Position numbers and translations under genes: made by a program. Shown in pieces: positions 1 to 11,389 of a DNA stretch of 64,000 bases; position 1 is the stretch's first letter, and every line of letters starts with the position of its first letter. The stretch is from Panaeolus papilionaceus (Eukaryota; Basidiomycota; Agaricomycetes; Agaricales), in contig JADNRZ010000012.1 in NCBI GenBank assembly GCA_015501605.1, positions 1,550,001 to 1,614,000 on the forward strand, written 5' to 3'. The notes under the pieces were generated by a model. The model ran no database searches, was not told the DNA's origin, and saw nothing but the letters and a program-made list of their open reading frames with translations.

Positions 1-2619
1 CGGTCGTCGCCGATGACTCTAGCTTCTTGAGTTCAGTGCGTCTTGCCTTTCCCATCTTCTCGTAAGTCTGAACCAAATAATAAACATGATCAGACATGAA
101 GGGTGCATCAAAACAGCAGGCGCGTACCTTCTTTTCATTGGTGGTAAGCCTATCAAAGAGGGTGTTGAATTCGTCTTGGGTGATTTCAGGGTTCTTCTTC
201 TTCATCTCGTGGGCGAACATATTTCTAATAATAGACGGGGATAAATCAATGAAGAAAATGGATAAATAAATGACTCACTTCGCAGAGAGATGGGTTGGAT
301 GAGGTTCCATAACCTTAGAACCGCCACAGGTTCTGTCAGGGGATCTGTCACAGAACCCCCACCCTGGCGCGGTTACGGTGCACAGCCTGGTCATCATCTC
401 TAGATCACTGTACAGCCGCCTGTTGCATCATTGATACCCCTGTCGTAGTGCGCAGCCTCCTTTCCTGATTGTTTTGTCACCATCATTTGATATCGCATAG
501 CCTTAGCCTATTCTTAGATTTAGTGCACAGCATACCGGTAGATAGTTTATCCGATGTAGTATATAGGCCAGTGGGGATCAGGATGATTCCTCACTCGATT
601 ATCAACTTGGCTTCTGGGCATTCCTATCCCTTACAGGTTCGGGTTTCGGGAGCGGTTTCGGAATGGGGAATCTCGGTGGTCGGCTTTGGAATACTTAGAC
701 CCGATCTACAGAGGTAGGAACAAATACATCAGCAAGTTAAGCACAGTATTTAGAAACCGTGCTCTGCTACAATGGATTAGGCTGAAAGCACTCGATTAGT
801 ACAGGCCATTAACCGATTTAGAGTAATAAAGTCGAGAACTCACTTTATTTTTTGTAGCGCGCGTAGCACATTGTGGGCGGAGATCACGTTGGGGTGCTGC
901 TACATGAGTCTTGGGGTCCACGTTGGTGGTAGGTACGTCATCTGAGAGCCCAGAGTCGTTAGAGAATGTGGCGGCGGGAGGTGCGGGATCTGTAGCTTGA
1001 ATAGCTGTGTCGGAACTGGGAGGGGAATCATTACGAGATGGTGTGATTTCGTGGTCTGTGTGAAAAGCTTGAGATTGGTTTTCAGCTGGTGGGACAGGGA
1101 GGTCGGCAACGAGCTGAGGTTGAGGTGCATTCATGTTAGGAGGTGATGGACCAATGATCACGTCGCTAGGTGGAAGAGGTGGAGGCGGTGGGGACGCCTG
1201 AGGGAGGTGGAGGAGTAAATGGGAGTGAATCTATGCGGTAGAAGAGAGCACTTACCTTTTTCGATGTCCCTTTATCCATCTTTGTCCGAACCACGGGCTT
1301 TGTCGTCTTCTGGAGCTTGCCCTTTTTTTTTCCAGTTTCGTCGTCCGAATCCGAGTCTAAATTACTGGAACTCTTTTTACGCTTCTTTGGAGCCACGTCG
1401 TCATCTGAGTCTGGGATAAAATTAGAAAATAAAACTTGAAAAGAAAAAAGAAAAAAAATACCAGTCTCATAGTCTCGATTCCAATCAAAGTACACTCTGG
1501 TTCCAAACTTCGCAACCTTCCAATTGTTGTTGGCATACCGAAATACTGGGAACACGGCAGACATGGTGTCGTGAATGTACTTGAGGACCTCAGGTACACA
1601 TCTCTTCCACGTGCGGGGCCGCAGTCCAGCGAGCTCCACTCTGCAGCATGCTTGCTTGAACACATTTCGCATCTCACCTATGGCATCACTGCTCGGGGGC
1701 AGACTGTTCTCGTCTCGCAAATAATCATAAGGGGATACCTTCTCGCTGTTGTTCTTGCGAGCCCGTTCATTTGCTGACCACTCCTTAAGTGTCCACATTA
1801 CTTCATCGGGGAAGTCCTCCTTTTTCAGCGATGGAAGACTGGTGGTTTGGGGGAGAGGGGTCGTTTTGACGGTAGCAGGTGGCTTGGTTGGGTGATTTGG
1901 AGTAATAGAGTTGGTTCGTGAGGGGAGAGAGGGTGGTCTATGACTACGATTACCAGTAGAATATGTCCTGGAAATATTTTAGTAGCGCATATATGCGCCT
2001 ATATCTAAGGCATTAAAAAAATAACTCACTTAAGAGCACGTAGCTCAATTGTCACCTCAATGTAAGCCTGAAACAGTCCAAGGTACTGTGGACTGTGTGC
2101 CATCAAGAACGGATGGGAAGACCACTGCTCTTCAGACACAAGGATTCGGGTTGATGGTGGTGAGGTGTTGGAAGCTCCGATAACTTCTCTTGACGACGTG
2201 GTGCTCAAAACTTCTGCACCTGAAAATTTGCTGCTTCCAGGCCCCAAGTTAGGCTTGGTTACTTTTGGATGCTAGACGCAAATGTTAGCATTGGAATAAT
2301 ATTTGATGAGTCGTGCTAATTCATGTTCGCAGTTGTGGTCGGATGTAAGTCTGGGATCAAGCCATGCTAATGGTGATGATGTTGATGTAAACGGAGTGTT
2401 GTGATAGTTGGCAAAGTTGAAATTGTTGTTCATATTGTTGAGGACGACAATGAGGACGGCAGTTTGTTCACGGTGGTGATGGTTGGGAAACACGAAGGGA
2501 AGTTGGATTGAACGCATCAGAACGGTCTTGTTTGGTTGTGTTTGCTGTTCAAAGAACCAGAATTTCGTCAAGTCTCTTCCCTCGTTCTTAACTCTATTAT
2601 TGAGTCGCACCCAAGTCAT
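1..2619 (-). CDS. Spliced gene of unknown function with HMG-box-like C-terminal part (runs off left edge)
   Basis: Product not recognised as a named family. Exons that join in phase on the minus strand are roughly 2271-2030, 1967-1462, 1410-1256, 1197-844, 313-279, 224-128 and 67 to beyond the window edge. An upstream open exon with an ATG at 2619 probably belongs, but its splice to the next exon could not be settled, so the start is uncertain. The third block holds a conserved-looking segment (DYLRDENS, then RPRTWKR and FRYANNNWKVAKFG). Lysine/serine/aspartate-rich linkers with NLS-like clusters (PKKRKK) follow, then a proline-rich stretch. The last exons read FAHEMKKKNPEITQDEF...NEKKTYEKM, which resembles an HMG box, so DNA binding is an inference. 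It lies head to head with the Plavaka-like transposase (start 2790) and could be a transposon passenger or a host gene. Confidence 0.6.
314..843 (-). other. Unusually long intron, probably holding a small inserted element
   Basis: This interval lies between the splice donor after 844 and the acceptor before 313 of the minus-strand gene. At about 530 nt it is roughly ten times longer than the other introns in the window. It contains the short inverted pair GGTTCTGT/ACAGAACC near 325-353. It also contains GGTTACGGTGCACAGCC near 374-390, which resembles the right end of the hAT-like element at 49642-50610. A second GTGCGCAGCC-like string occurs near 450. An inserted or decayed hAT-type MITE is the likely explanation. 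No target duplication was found. Confidence 0.35.
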
Positions 2620-2789
2620 TCGAGTCTATTAACAATGTATTAAATATAATTAACTTCTTCTATTACCACAATGTACCCAATTATGTGTATCATACGATTT
2701 AATTTTCATTCTGTTTACTCGAGTCAACTCGAAGTCTGGTAGTTGCCACTGCCTGGTCTTTCAACCGCCTCTCATCTTCCCAAAAGTCA

Positions 2790-5700
2790 ATGGGTTTACT
2801 CTGTCCTTGTAAGAGATGCAAAAAACGACCCCCAGCCGTATCTCATCGAACAAGACAACGGCATCTTGCCCGTGACGAAAGGGAGGCAGCTGAGAAGGCT
2901 GAGAGAAGAGCCGCTCAGGTGGCCGCATCCAGTGCTCCCAGTGCTCACCACGAAAGTGATGAACAGGATTCGGATGCGGTTACAAATGATGCTGATGAGG
3001 GAAATTCGGAGGAAGGCAACTATAGAGAGAATAGGATGGAGAGAAATCAAGTTGAGGATGATAATGAAGACGAGCTGCCTGATGAGGATCGGTATGAGGG
3101 AGGACCTGACACTCTTACTGGGGATGGAATGGGTGCTAACAATGACGATTATGAACAACAAGTTGTACTCTTATTATTCTAACTCTCAAATGGGAATCTC
3201 ATTTTTATTTTTAAATGAAAATAGATGCATGTCAATAACCACAATGAGTCCGAGTCAGAGAGGGACGAAGTTGATATCTTTGAACCTCGAATGGACCCTG
3301 AATTCGAATTTGAACCTGAACCCAACCATGATGAAAGCGACAGTGATAGAGATATTGCTCAAGATGGAGAAGGGGACAACGACTTAGGCGAGGTAAGTTT
3401 TTTTATCTTTGTATTTAAATCTCCTTTGAGCATTCTGACATGAATACCACCTTAGCTTGATCAGGAGCGTCAGCAGGAGGAGCAACACATTCAGCACTTC
3501 TCAATGATAGAGAGTCTTGAGATTTCACAGCACTACATCGAATCCATCCGGAATGCGACCCTAGAGAACAGTGGACTCTCACAACAGACCATCGAGGAGC
3601 TTCGAAACCCAGGCCGTGACATTGAAGAGGACCTCCATGACCCAGATACACGTCTTGCTCTTGACATTTTCATCTCCTGTCTACATGCATCAGAGGCCAC
3701 TTACAATAATGTCACCAAAGCAACAGCTCGACGCTTTCCAGAGATAGAGTGCCATTCGTACTATTCTATCAGAAAGCTTTTCGAACGAGCAACTGGAGTG
3801 GTTGCATTAACCAACGACATGTGCATTAATGGTTGCCATGCATTTACGGATGCTGACACCAATTTGGAGGAATGCAGAAAGTGTGGTGAATGTCGTTATG
3901 ACCAGAAACGTCTTCCTAAGAAGGTACCTCGAAAGACCTTCTGCACCCTGCCACTTGGACCACAGATCCAAGCACTCCGTCGCTCTCCTGACAGGGCAAT
4001 TGCAATGGAGTATCAGTACCACGAGTTCCGTAGGCGCCAGGAAAATGGGAATGACAACACAATCTATGATGACATTCAAGCTGGAAGTGATGTTCAGGAA
4101 CTTTTCGAGTCCATTGGCCTAACACCCAATGATACAACACTCATATTCTCTCTTGATGGTGCTCAACTCTATCAGAACAAGCGGTCTGATACCTGGATTG
4201 CAATTTGGATACTGCTGAACTATAGTCCAAAGGTTCGATACCAGAAGAAGTATGTTCTACCGGCGCTTATCATACCTGGCCCAAATAAGCCAAAGAACCT
4301 GGACTCCTTTCTCTTTGTTGGTTTCCATCACCTATCTGCATTGCAGAAAGAAAATGAGGGACAGGGTTTAGCAATCTGGAACGCTCATGAAAATAGACTT
4401 GCCTACTCCCGACTCATCCTCCTCCTAGGAACTGCAGATGCAGTTGGGTTGACTGAGTTGGACGGCCGTGTTGGCCACCATGGAGCACATGGTTGTCGTC
4501 TTGGATGTACAATGAAAGGACAACATAAGCCACGAAGTGGTCATTATTTTTCAGCTCACCTTCGACCACATGGCACAGCTGATATGGAACCTGACTTTGA
4601 CTTTCGAAACCCAGCCGCTCTTGAACCAGACTTGAAGAAATATGATGCTAACATTGAAAAGATTCTTCAATCAACAACCCAAGGAGAATATGAAGAAAAC
4701 CGGAAGGATACTGGTCTCAGCAAGCTCTCTCTTTTGAGTGGGCTTCACCAGGAACTTATGCTCCCTGTCCCCTCATGCTTTTCTGTCGACCTCATGCACC
4801 TGATATTCATCAATTTAGGTGAACTCCTCATACCCCTCTGGCGTGGAACACTCCTATGCAAGCCCAGTGATAACAAAGGGACCTGGGACTGGGCGACACT
4901 CACAGGTGACACATGGGCAGAGCATGGTCAACTGGTAGCTGATGCTACTAAATATTTTCCATCATCATTTCACCGACCTCCTCGAAACCCAGCCGAAAAG
5001 ATCTCGAGTGGATACAAGGCTACAGAATACTATCTCTACCTTTTTGGACTAGGGCCTGCTTTATTCCACATTGTCCTCCCAACTCAATACTACCTCAACT
5101 TCTGCCGGCTTGTGGAAGCTGTTCATATAATCTTGCAACGTACCATCTCAACAGACGACCTCCTTAGAGCACACAGCCTCCTTGTTCAATTTGTTGAGGA
5201 GTACGAAAATCTCTACTATCAACGCCGGCCTGATCGCCTCCACATGTGTCGTCCATGCCTACACACACTTCTTCATGTTGTCTTTGAAGTCTTTCGAAAG
5301 GGTCCTGGTGCCCTGGATTCTCAATTCACACTTGAGCGAACCATTGGTGATCTTGGATCTGACATTCAACAACCATCAAACCCATTTGGAAACCTCATTC
5401 AACTTGCTCTGAGGTTGGCACAGATCAATGCACTTTATGCCATCGTCCCAGAGCTTGATACTTTTCAAGCAAAGCCACCCCAAGGATCAATGGATATTGG
5501 TGGAGGTTATGTATATCTTCGACCACAAGATTGAAATTGGGCTCAACTTCAGCCAGCTGAAGAAGAACTTGTGTACACAATGTTCCAGACGAAGAAGGTC
5601 CGCCGATGGGGTCGATTGCTTCTTCCCACAGGTCAAGTGACTCGAAGCATGTATGCTGAAAACAACAAGAAATCAAGGTCCAATTTGTGGGTTGCTCGAA

Positions 5701-6105
5701 ATGTCAAGGTACATTAAATGAACCACTGTACTCAATGGGTTCGGACTCCTATCTGACATCACTCTTTAGATTTTCTATCATGGCACCCAGCGCTTTGCTG
5801 AGGTGCAGTTTTATTTTTCTCTTCCAAATGAGGGAGGCAGATATGCCATGGTTTCGCTATATGGAACACAACATCTAGGTATCTGGGAGGAGTCATTGCA
5901 CACACTCTATGCATGTTCATACAGTGGTCAGGGATCGTTGGCAATTATCAAGCCAGACGACATACTTTCCCTCGTTTCGATGCAGCCCCTGCCCCGAAAG
6001 CCAACTGATCCTGAGAACCTGTGGTTCGTCGTCGAGAAATCTGGTCTTGAGATACTTATCAGTGATGCAGCAGGATCTCAGCCAGTTCCTGACGAAATTT
6101 GGTAG
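2790..6105 (+). pseudogene. Plavaka-like (Tnp2/EnSpm-related) transposase with one internal stop
   Basis: DDE transposase of a fungal cut-and-paste transposon. Four exons join in phase: 2790-3161, 3225-3392, 3456-5708 and 5770-6105, giving 1042 codons plus stop. The N-terminus has the cysteine cluster LCPCKRCKKR followed by histidines, as in Tnp2/Plavaka proteins. An acidic linker follows. The core has SLDGAQLYQNKRSDTW, the IPGPNKPKNLDSFL block, and HHGAHGCRLGC. The C-terminus reads RWGRLLLPTGQ and, after the last intron, RFAEVQFYF, as expected for the family. The only defect is a TGA at 5532-5534 (residue 873), after which the same frame stays open to the next splice site. No phase-preserving intron removes it. 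The first intron has a weak GTTGTA donor. Terminal inverted repeats were not found. Confidence 0.86.
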
Positions 6106-6153
6106 AAGTTTTGCAATAGAGTATACTTTGAATAGTGCACTTGTAGGTACTAT

Positions 6154-6680
6154 TTACATTTCCGCATGAACAATCAACTCCAAAATTTCTATGTGACCCT
6201 CTAATTTAGTTAAGCGGGCCAAAACCTCCTTTTTGAAATCATAAAAGATCTCCCTAATGGCATCGTTATTGATATTGTTCACGACACACTGATTACCCAA
6301 ATCAGACACTGTCTGATTTAAGTCCCGGGTTTGCTCAAATGCCGAGTCAACAGCGCGCTCCAGGCATTTAATTTCGCTTTTTATGCATTTTAGGTCCGTT
6401 GAGAGTTTTTTTTTGTTCGATCCTATAATAATGAAAACAGGATTCATTACTTAACTTGAAAATTGTGTCACGGCTCAAAATTAAATGCATACATACCAGC
6501 ATCACAGTGTGTTTCAATGCTTGTTGTGGCTGTTAACATACTATCAACTGAGATAGCAGGGAAGAATGTAATCTGGAGGAGGTCACTTTCAGTGTACATC
6601 ATATGATGACGACGACAACGTACAGGCTCAGATGCCGGGTTCAGAGAGGACTGGTCTTTGATGTGATCCATTGGGGACAT
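6154..6680 (-). CDS. Small two-exon coiled-coil protein, convergent with the transposase
   Basis: Family not recognised. Exon 1 is 6680-6497 and exon 2 is 6422-6154. The intron uses GTATGT and TATAG, and the exons sum to 453 nt, so the spliced frame is exactly open and encodes 150 aa. Exon 1 is polar with a CRRHH patch. Exon 2 is rich in heptad-like leucine, isoleucine, lysine and glutamate (for example KCIKSEIKCLERAVD and LARLTKLEGHIEILEL), so it probably forms a coiled coil. It ends 48 bp from the 3' end of the Plavaka-like transposase, tail to tail. A role as an accessory gene of that transposon is inferred from position only. It might have further exons upstream of 6680, since 6681-6914 shows nothing else. 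Confidence 0.55.
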
Positions 6681-6914
6681 GAGCGATGCTGGAGAATACC
6701 TAAGATGTGATAATATATGGTCAAAGGGACCTTCGTTATTATTTGAGCATACATCTACATGTGTTCGTATCTACAGAACACCGACTACAAGTGACACCAG
6801 AAGGCAGTCTTCTTATCCTCGGAAGTTAAATTTCTCAGGTATTCTCACGCGTTTCAGGAAGCTGCAGAGTTCAACAGAAATTTGTATTTTGCACAGAACG
6901 GCGCAGAAAAAGGC

Positions 6915-9900
6915 CTAAAATCCCTGAATCCGCAGAAATCCGCAGAGCCGTTTTTGACTGGGATTGAGGCTCCAACTTCCAACACAGAGCAGAGCTCGGG
7001 TTGACTCTGCAGATAGACGGTTACGGATATGGGAAAGGACAAGTCGCCCTCGACTGAAGACACGTTCAACATCAACTGAGGTGGCTAAAAAATAAGATTA
7101 GCTCTGGATTATGAAGGCACTACAAAAATACTACACACCTGGAATCGTTAGATAGTCAAGCGCCATCCGTGAGAGAGCTGGGTATAGTGTTTGTTGCTTG
7201 TGCCACCATTGAAGTGGGTCGCTGACACGTTCAACGCCAGATGACATGAAGCGATCGAATTCATCATCAGGAACGCTAGCAGCTGAAATATCCGACTTTA
7301 AGAAGTCATCAAACATGTTTTCTGGCACTGCCGAGGACTATTACAATACCCGTAACAGAATAAATGAAATGAGTAATAACTCAGAGTGAATAGTGTGCTA
7401 CTCACCTTGTCCGCTGCCACCAAAGCAATCCCCTCATCTAGCACATGAGTCTTCCTAGAAATATGGGCGTAATTCTCCTCATAGGCTTCCCTAAGGACAT
7501 GTTTTGCAGTTGAAATCCATTCCGGTTCCCACTTTGCACGTTGGAAGTAATCGGTTTTGTACTGAGGATGTAGCACTGCAACGTAAATCACAATTCATGA
7601 GCTCAAGTCAAAAAAAGAACGATGAGAAACTTACTCATGGCAATACGGTAGGTCTCAGAATCATCAGTCCTCGAATAGTATCGGTTGAGCGTCCGTTTGG
7701 CCAAACCCACTGCTGTTCGAATTGCTGGGGACAGGTTCTTGTTATTGGCTGTTTCGGTGAACTGGTCATTCATGCGATCCATGACAAGAATAACATAGGC
7801 AAGTGAAGGTGTGGAGCGAGAAAAGAAAAGTGTAGCATGTTTTAAGATCTGGGAAGAGTAAGGAAGAAACAATAAAGAAAGGTGGAACGATGCGATGATG
7901 AGAATGAATGGATGGTGAGAATTTCAAACATTAGATAAGCAATCCATGGATCAAGTTGGCAACTCACCTTCAGAATAGCGCACAACTCTTTCAACACATC
8001 CCACTCGCTGTCTTGTAGCTCATAATCCCGTAATCCATTTTTTGCATCCGCTGTGAACGACTGATAAGCTCGTTTATGGTCCAGAACAAACTTCAGCATG
8101 TCGTAAGTCGAATTCCAGCGTGTCCTGACGTCTCTGGGTATTAACCTGATTGCTATCCCTAGGTCTTTCAAGCATCGCTTCCATGCAGGGAGAAGGAGAG
8201 TGGATGAGTGAATGGTTTTGAAGGCAACTTTGCGGACCTAGAAGTGCAAGAGGTAAGTAAATTCGTCGTATTTGCTTTTTGAGCCCTCAGTGCTTACCTT
8301 AGCCAGCATCAGTCGAACAGGACGTATGCTCTGCTCTAGGAGCAGCCGCTCAGCTTGACTCAGCGCAGACATCTCACTATCCCACTCGCTAACCTCTTCA
8401 TCATCTTCGTCATCGTCCTCACTTCCTTTCAACGCCTCTCTCTGAAGGACACGTTCATCCTCATCCAGCTCAGCTGCAAGTCGGGTTAACAAAGCATCGT
8501 CTTCATCCTCTGGCTCATTTTCTTGTCTGGTAGTGGTGGGTCCTTTCTTTGGTGCATCAAATTGTCGAACAAAAGCCTGACCAACGAGGTTTGTAACATG
8601 CAGGAAACAACGAGTGCGATTAACAGACGAGAAGCTGTTTTCCTTGTCCTCCAAGGAGCTCATCATCACGTCGTTATTCGTTGCATTGTCACTTGCAATG
8701 CCCAGAACCTAGGTAAGTATTAGCTGAATCCTTCGCAAGGACACTTTCGCTGACACTACACATACCTTATCTTGTATCCCAAAGTCTTCCAGCACCTTCT
8801 GAAACACGTCGGCCAACGCTTCTCCAGTATGGGACTCTGAAACTTCAACGACATCCAGCAATAGCACAATTGGCTTGCCCTCGTGCTCGAAATGAACCGT
8901 AATGGCTACAAATGCGCGATGGTTGGGTGATGTCCAGGCATCGGTAGCGAAGTGAAGGTGACCTGTATATTTCTAAAAATATCAAAGATAAGTTTCACTT
9001 CGTTCACATAGGAGTTGGTGACTAACCTTGAGAATGCTTGAAATTCTCTTCTTAGCATTGGCGAAAACAACTTGTACATCTCGTGAAACCGTGGTCGGCG
9101 ATGGGAGTTGATACTCTGGCTGTCCAGTTTTCATCAACACCTTAAACCCGCGATCGTTTACAACTGCAAAGGGACAGACACTCTCGCAAACCCATCGCAC
9201 AATTTCAGCCCTATCAATATATCCGAGTTGATTAATATCAAGATTCAATGCATTTCCCAAGCTATACACATACCTTGTCTGTTGCGACGTGTGCTGGTGG
9301 TGTGAATAGGTAAGTAATGTATCACCTTGTGCGAGAAATGCTGCTGCTAAACTCCCATCCTTCCGTTTTGTCTTCAACAGAACTTCACGCGCTGCCTTGA
9401 CATTTCGTGCTGCTCCTGCGGCGTTGACAGCCTCATCTCCCCAACATTTCTTCGCATGCTTGCGCATGTTTCCTGATGATGTGGCATCCTTTGTGTCCAG
9501 GTAACGTCGTATTTTCTTGTCACAACCTTTCGCATAGCACTGAAACTCGTGATAGCGGCGCTTGTTCTCGTGGCCAATGACAGGGATTGGGTGATAAAAT
9601 GCATATATGGGAGCTGTCCAATCCTTCATCATACGCTCTAGAGAAATGGTGAGAACACGCTATTTTATTTTGAACAATATACGTACTCAGTTGTTCTTCA
9701 GCTGTCTCTTTTTTTGTGGGTGCCACAGGGGGTGCATCTTCGTCCTCAACCTCAACCATTGTAACCAGTGGGTTCTTCTTCTTTTTCTTTGCGGGTGGTG
9801 GTTGCACCGGGGCTGACAACTATCTAAGATGTAAGCTGCATGGTCTGCACCAATCATTATGGTATGTCATGCACTTACAACCTCCACAACGCTTTCATTG

Positions 9901-10219
9901 TCAGACTGAACAACCTTTTTTTGGCGCTTCTTAGGAACGACTGATTTAATTGTCTTTGTAATGGCTTTCGCAGCTTTCTTGATTTTCTTTATAGATGAGA
10001 GAGACGCATCAGAATTCTTCTGAGAAATATCAATGTAAGTTCTAAATTTATCATTAAATTAATATCAATTCTCACAGACTGTGTGTCGCTGTCACCGCCA
10101 GGGACAGCTTGTTTCTTCTTTGACTTCTTTGGAAGCATGTCCTTGATAGCCTGTTGGGCAGCTGGGCCGAGCTTCTTCTTACAGGTCATGGGGCCCGATT
10201 TCTCAGTGTCTGACACCAT
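6915..10219 (-). CDS. hAT-family transposase, 12 exons, frame intact
   Basis: Cut-and-paste transposase. Exons on the minus strand are 10219-10076, 10019-9879, 9819-9687, 9637-9274, 9210-9027, 8972-8766, 8708-8298, 8237-7968, 7848-7635, 7575-7406, 7337-7139 and 7084-6915. All phases match and the sum is 2607 nt, or 868 aa. Residues about 1-130 are lysine-rich and NLS-like. A BED-type zinc finger follows (FQCYAKGC...HAKKC). The catalytic core shows ATDAWTSPNH and ASDNATNND, then RDVRTRWNSTYDML. The C-terminal hATC dimerisation region has DPLQWWHKQQTLYPALS and SVDVERVFSRGRL. A short acidic insertion (EDDDEDDEEVSEW) lies in the core. No stop or frameshift is visible, so it could be active. The ATG at 10219 is the first in frame. 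Confidence 0.85.
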
Positions 10220-10480
10220 AAATGAATCGGAGTAATAGCAGAATTTCTGGAGTTTTTTTTTCTTGTTATTCTCTGCACTGCTTGATCTCGTCAGCCGTGT
10301 TATTGTGGCTTTTGTCCTGTATAGTTTTATAAAATTATGTAATATTTATATAATTATTTTAACGCTGTTGTCCATAAAGGGTATGTATGGGTCACAGGTT
10401 AGACACTCTCAACCCATACCTGTACCCTTGAGTAACCTGACCCGTAACCCTGCGGGTTTGGTCAACCCTTGCATTTCCCT
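10220..10480. mobile_element. Right terminal region of the hAT element or transposon cluster
   Basis: AT-rich sequence upstream of the hAT transposase, ending in short repeated strings such as GGGTATG, CCCATACC, ACCCGTAACCCTGCGGGT and GGTCAACCC. Homology to GTPase copies B and C starts abruptly at 10481 (TTGACAATGCTGATTC), which fixes the right junction of the inserted DNA. The matching left end was not found, so the element may be truncated, or its left end may lie outside the window or under nested insertions. Confidence 0.5.
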
Positions 10481-10481
10481 A

Positions 10482-11389
10482 TTGACAATGCTGATTCCTG
10501 TGTGTTGTAGAATTGTGACATCTGAGTACCTTCTTCAATGAACTCCTGAATAGATAAGTGAGCTCCTAATTGAGAACACATGCATGAGAAAGTGGTAACC
10601 TTCCATATATTGTTCCGAAGCTGCTGATAATTGTCTTCCGCACGCTTTGTTGCATGCTCACCCCAAATATTGTCCCACATTGTTGTTACTATCACGACAT
10701 TCTCCACTGTTTTGACACCAGTGAGGGCATTGAATGTCTTCAGCACCTGTCGCTGGGTGCCAGGCAGGCGAACACAGGTAATTGGTGTCAAATAGAGTAT
10801 ACGATTAAAAACCCTAATAAAGTATACATCTCATTAGCAATGCAATGAAAATCAATGAAACCCACAGAACAGAACAGTGAGCAGAAGAAGCTGGACTCAC
10901 ATATCATTATTGTCTTCCATCCATTTCTGTAACATGGAGACAATGGCCATCTCTGATATTTTTGTATCGGCAAAGCCAGGTGAGTCCACAAGATAAATTG
11001 CATTGCCACTGAGTCGAGTAACATTATTCAATTTGTAGGTGGATATGCCCTGGGTGAATCCATCCAGACTGTTACTGGATATCTTTGCAGAGCCCTTGAG
11101 ACCAAGGGCCTCGATAAACTAGACATGGTGAATGAAAAATAGTGTCAGAATTCTGAGTATAATTTTCGACATGTAGTACTGAAGGCGAAATACTCACGGA
11201 GCTCTTTCCCGCCCTTGTTGGACCCATAATTCTGTGGTTGGGTAAAAGTCAGAGTAAGGCCAATTGTCATGTGTTTCCATCCACTCACAGCACCTTAATA
11301 GTGCCTCTTTCCGCCCTGTCTACTCGCTCAACAGAAACGGGCCCAGTGACTTTGATCTTCTTGTATTCCATCTTCGAAGTAGTGGCCAT
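10482..11389 (-). pseudogene. AIG1/septin-like G-domain protein, cassette copy A, 3' truncated
   Basis: N-terminal part of the same gene as 59307-61024 and 27966-29622. Exons 11389-11289, 11231-11198, 11118-10901, 10813-10600 and 10545 onward splice in phase. They keep the P-loop (GPTRAGKSS, where B and C have GPTGAGKSS), the G3 motif DSPGFAD and the G4-like TTMWD. After about 210 residues the gene is cut by the transposon junction at 10481, so the coiled-coil and C-terminal parts are missing. Exon 3 is six nt longer than in B and C. It is probably not functional. Confidence 0.85.

Noticed and set aside
5508..5554. Possible 47-nt intron that would remove the TGA of the Plavaka-like gene
   Set aside because: GT...CAG borders exist, but its removal shifts the frame into another stop.
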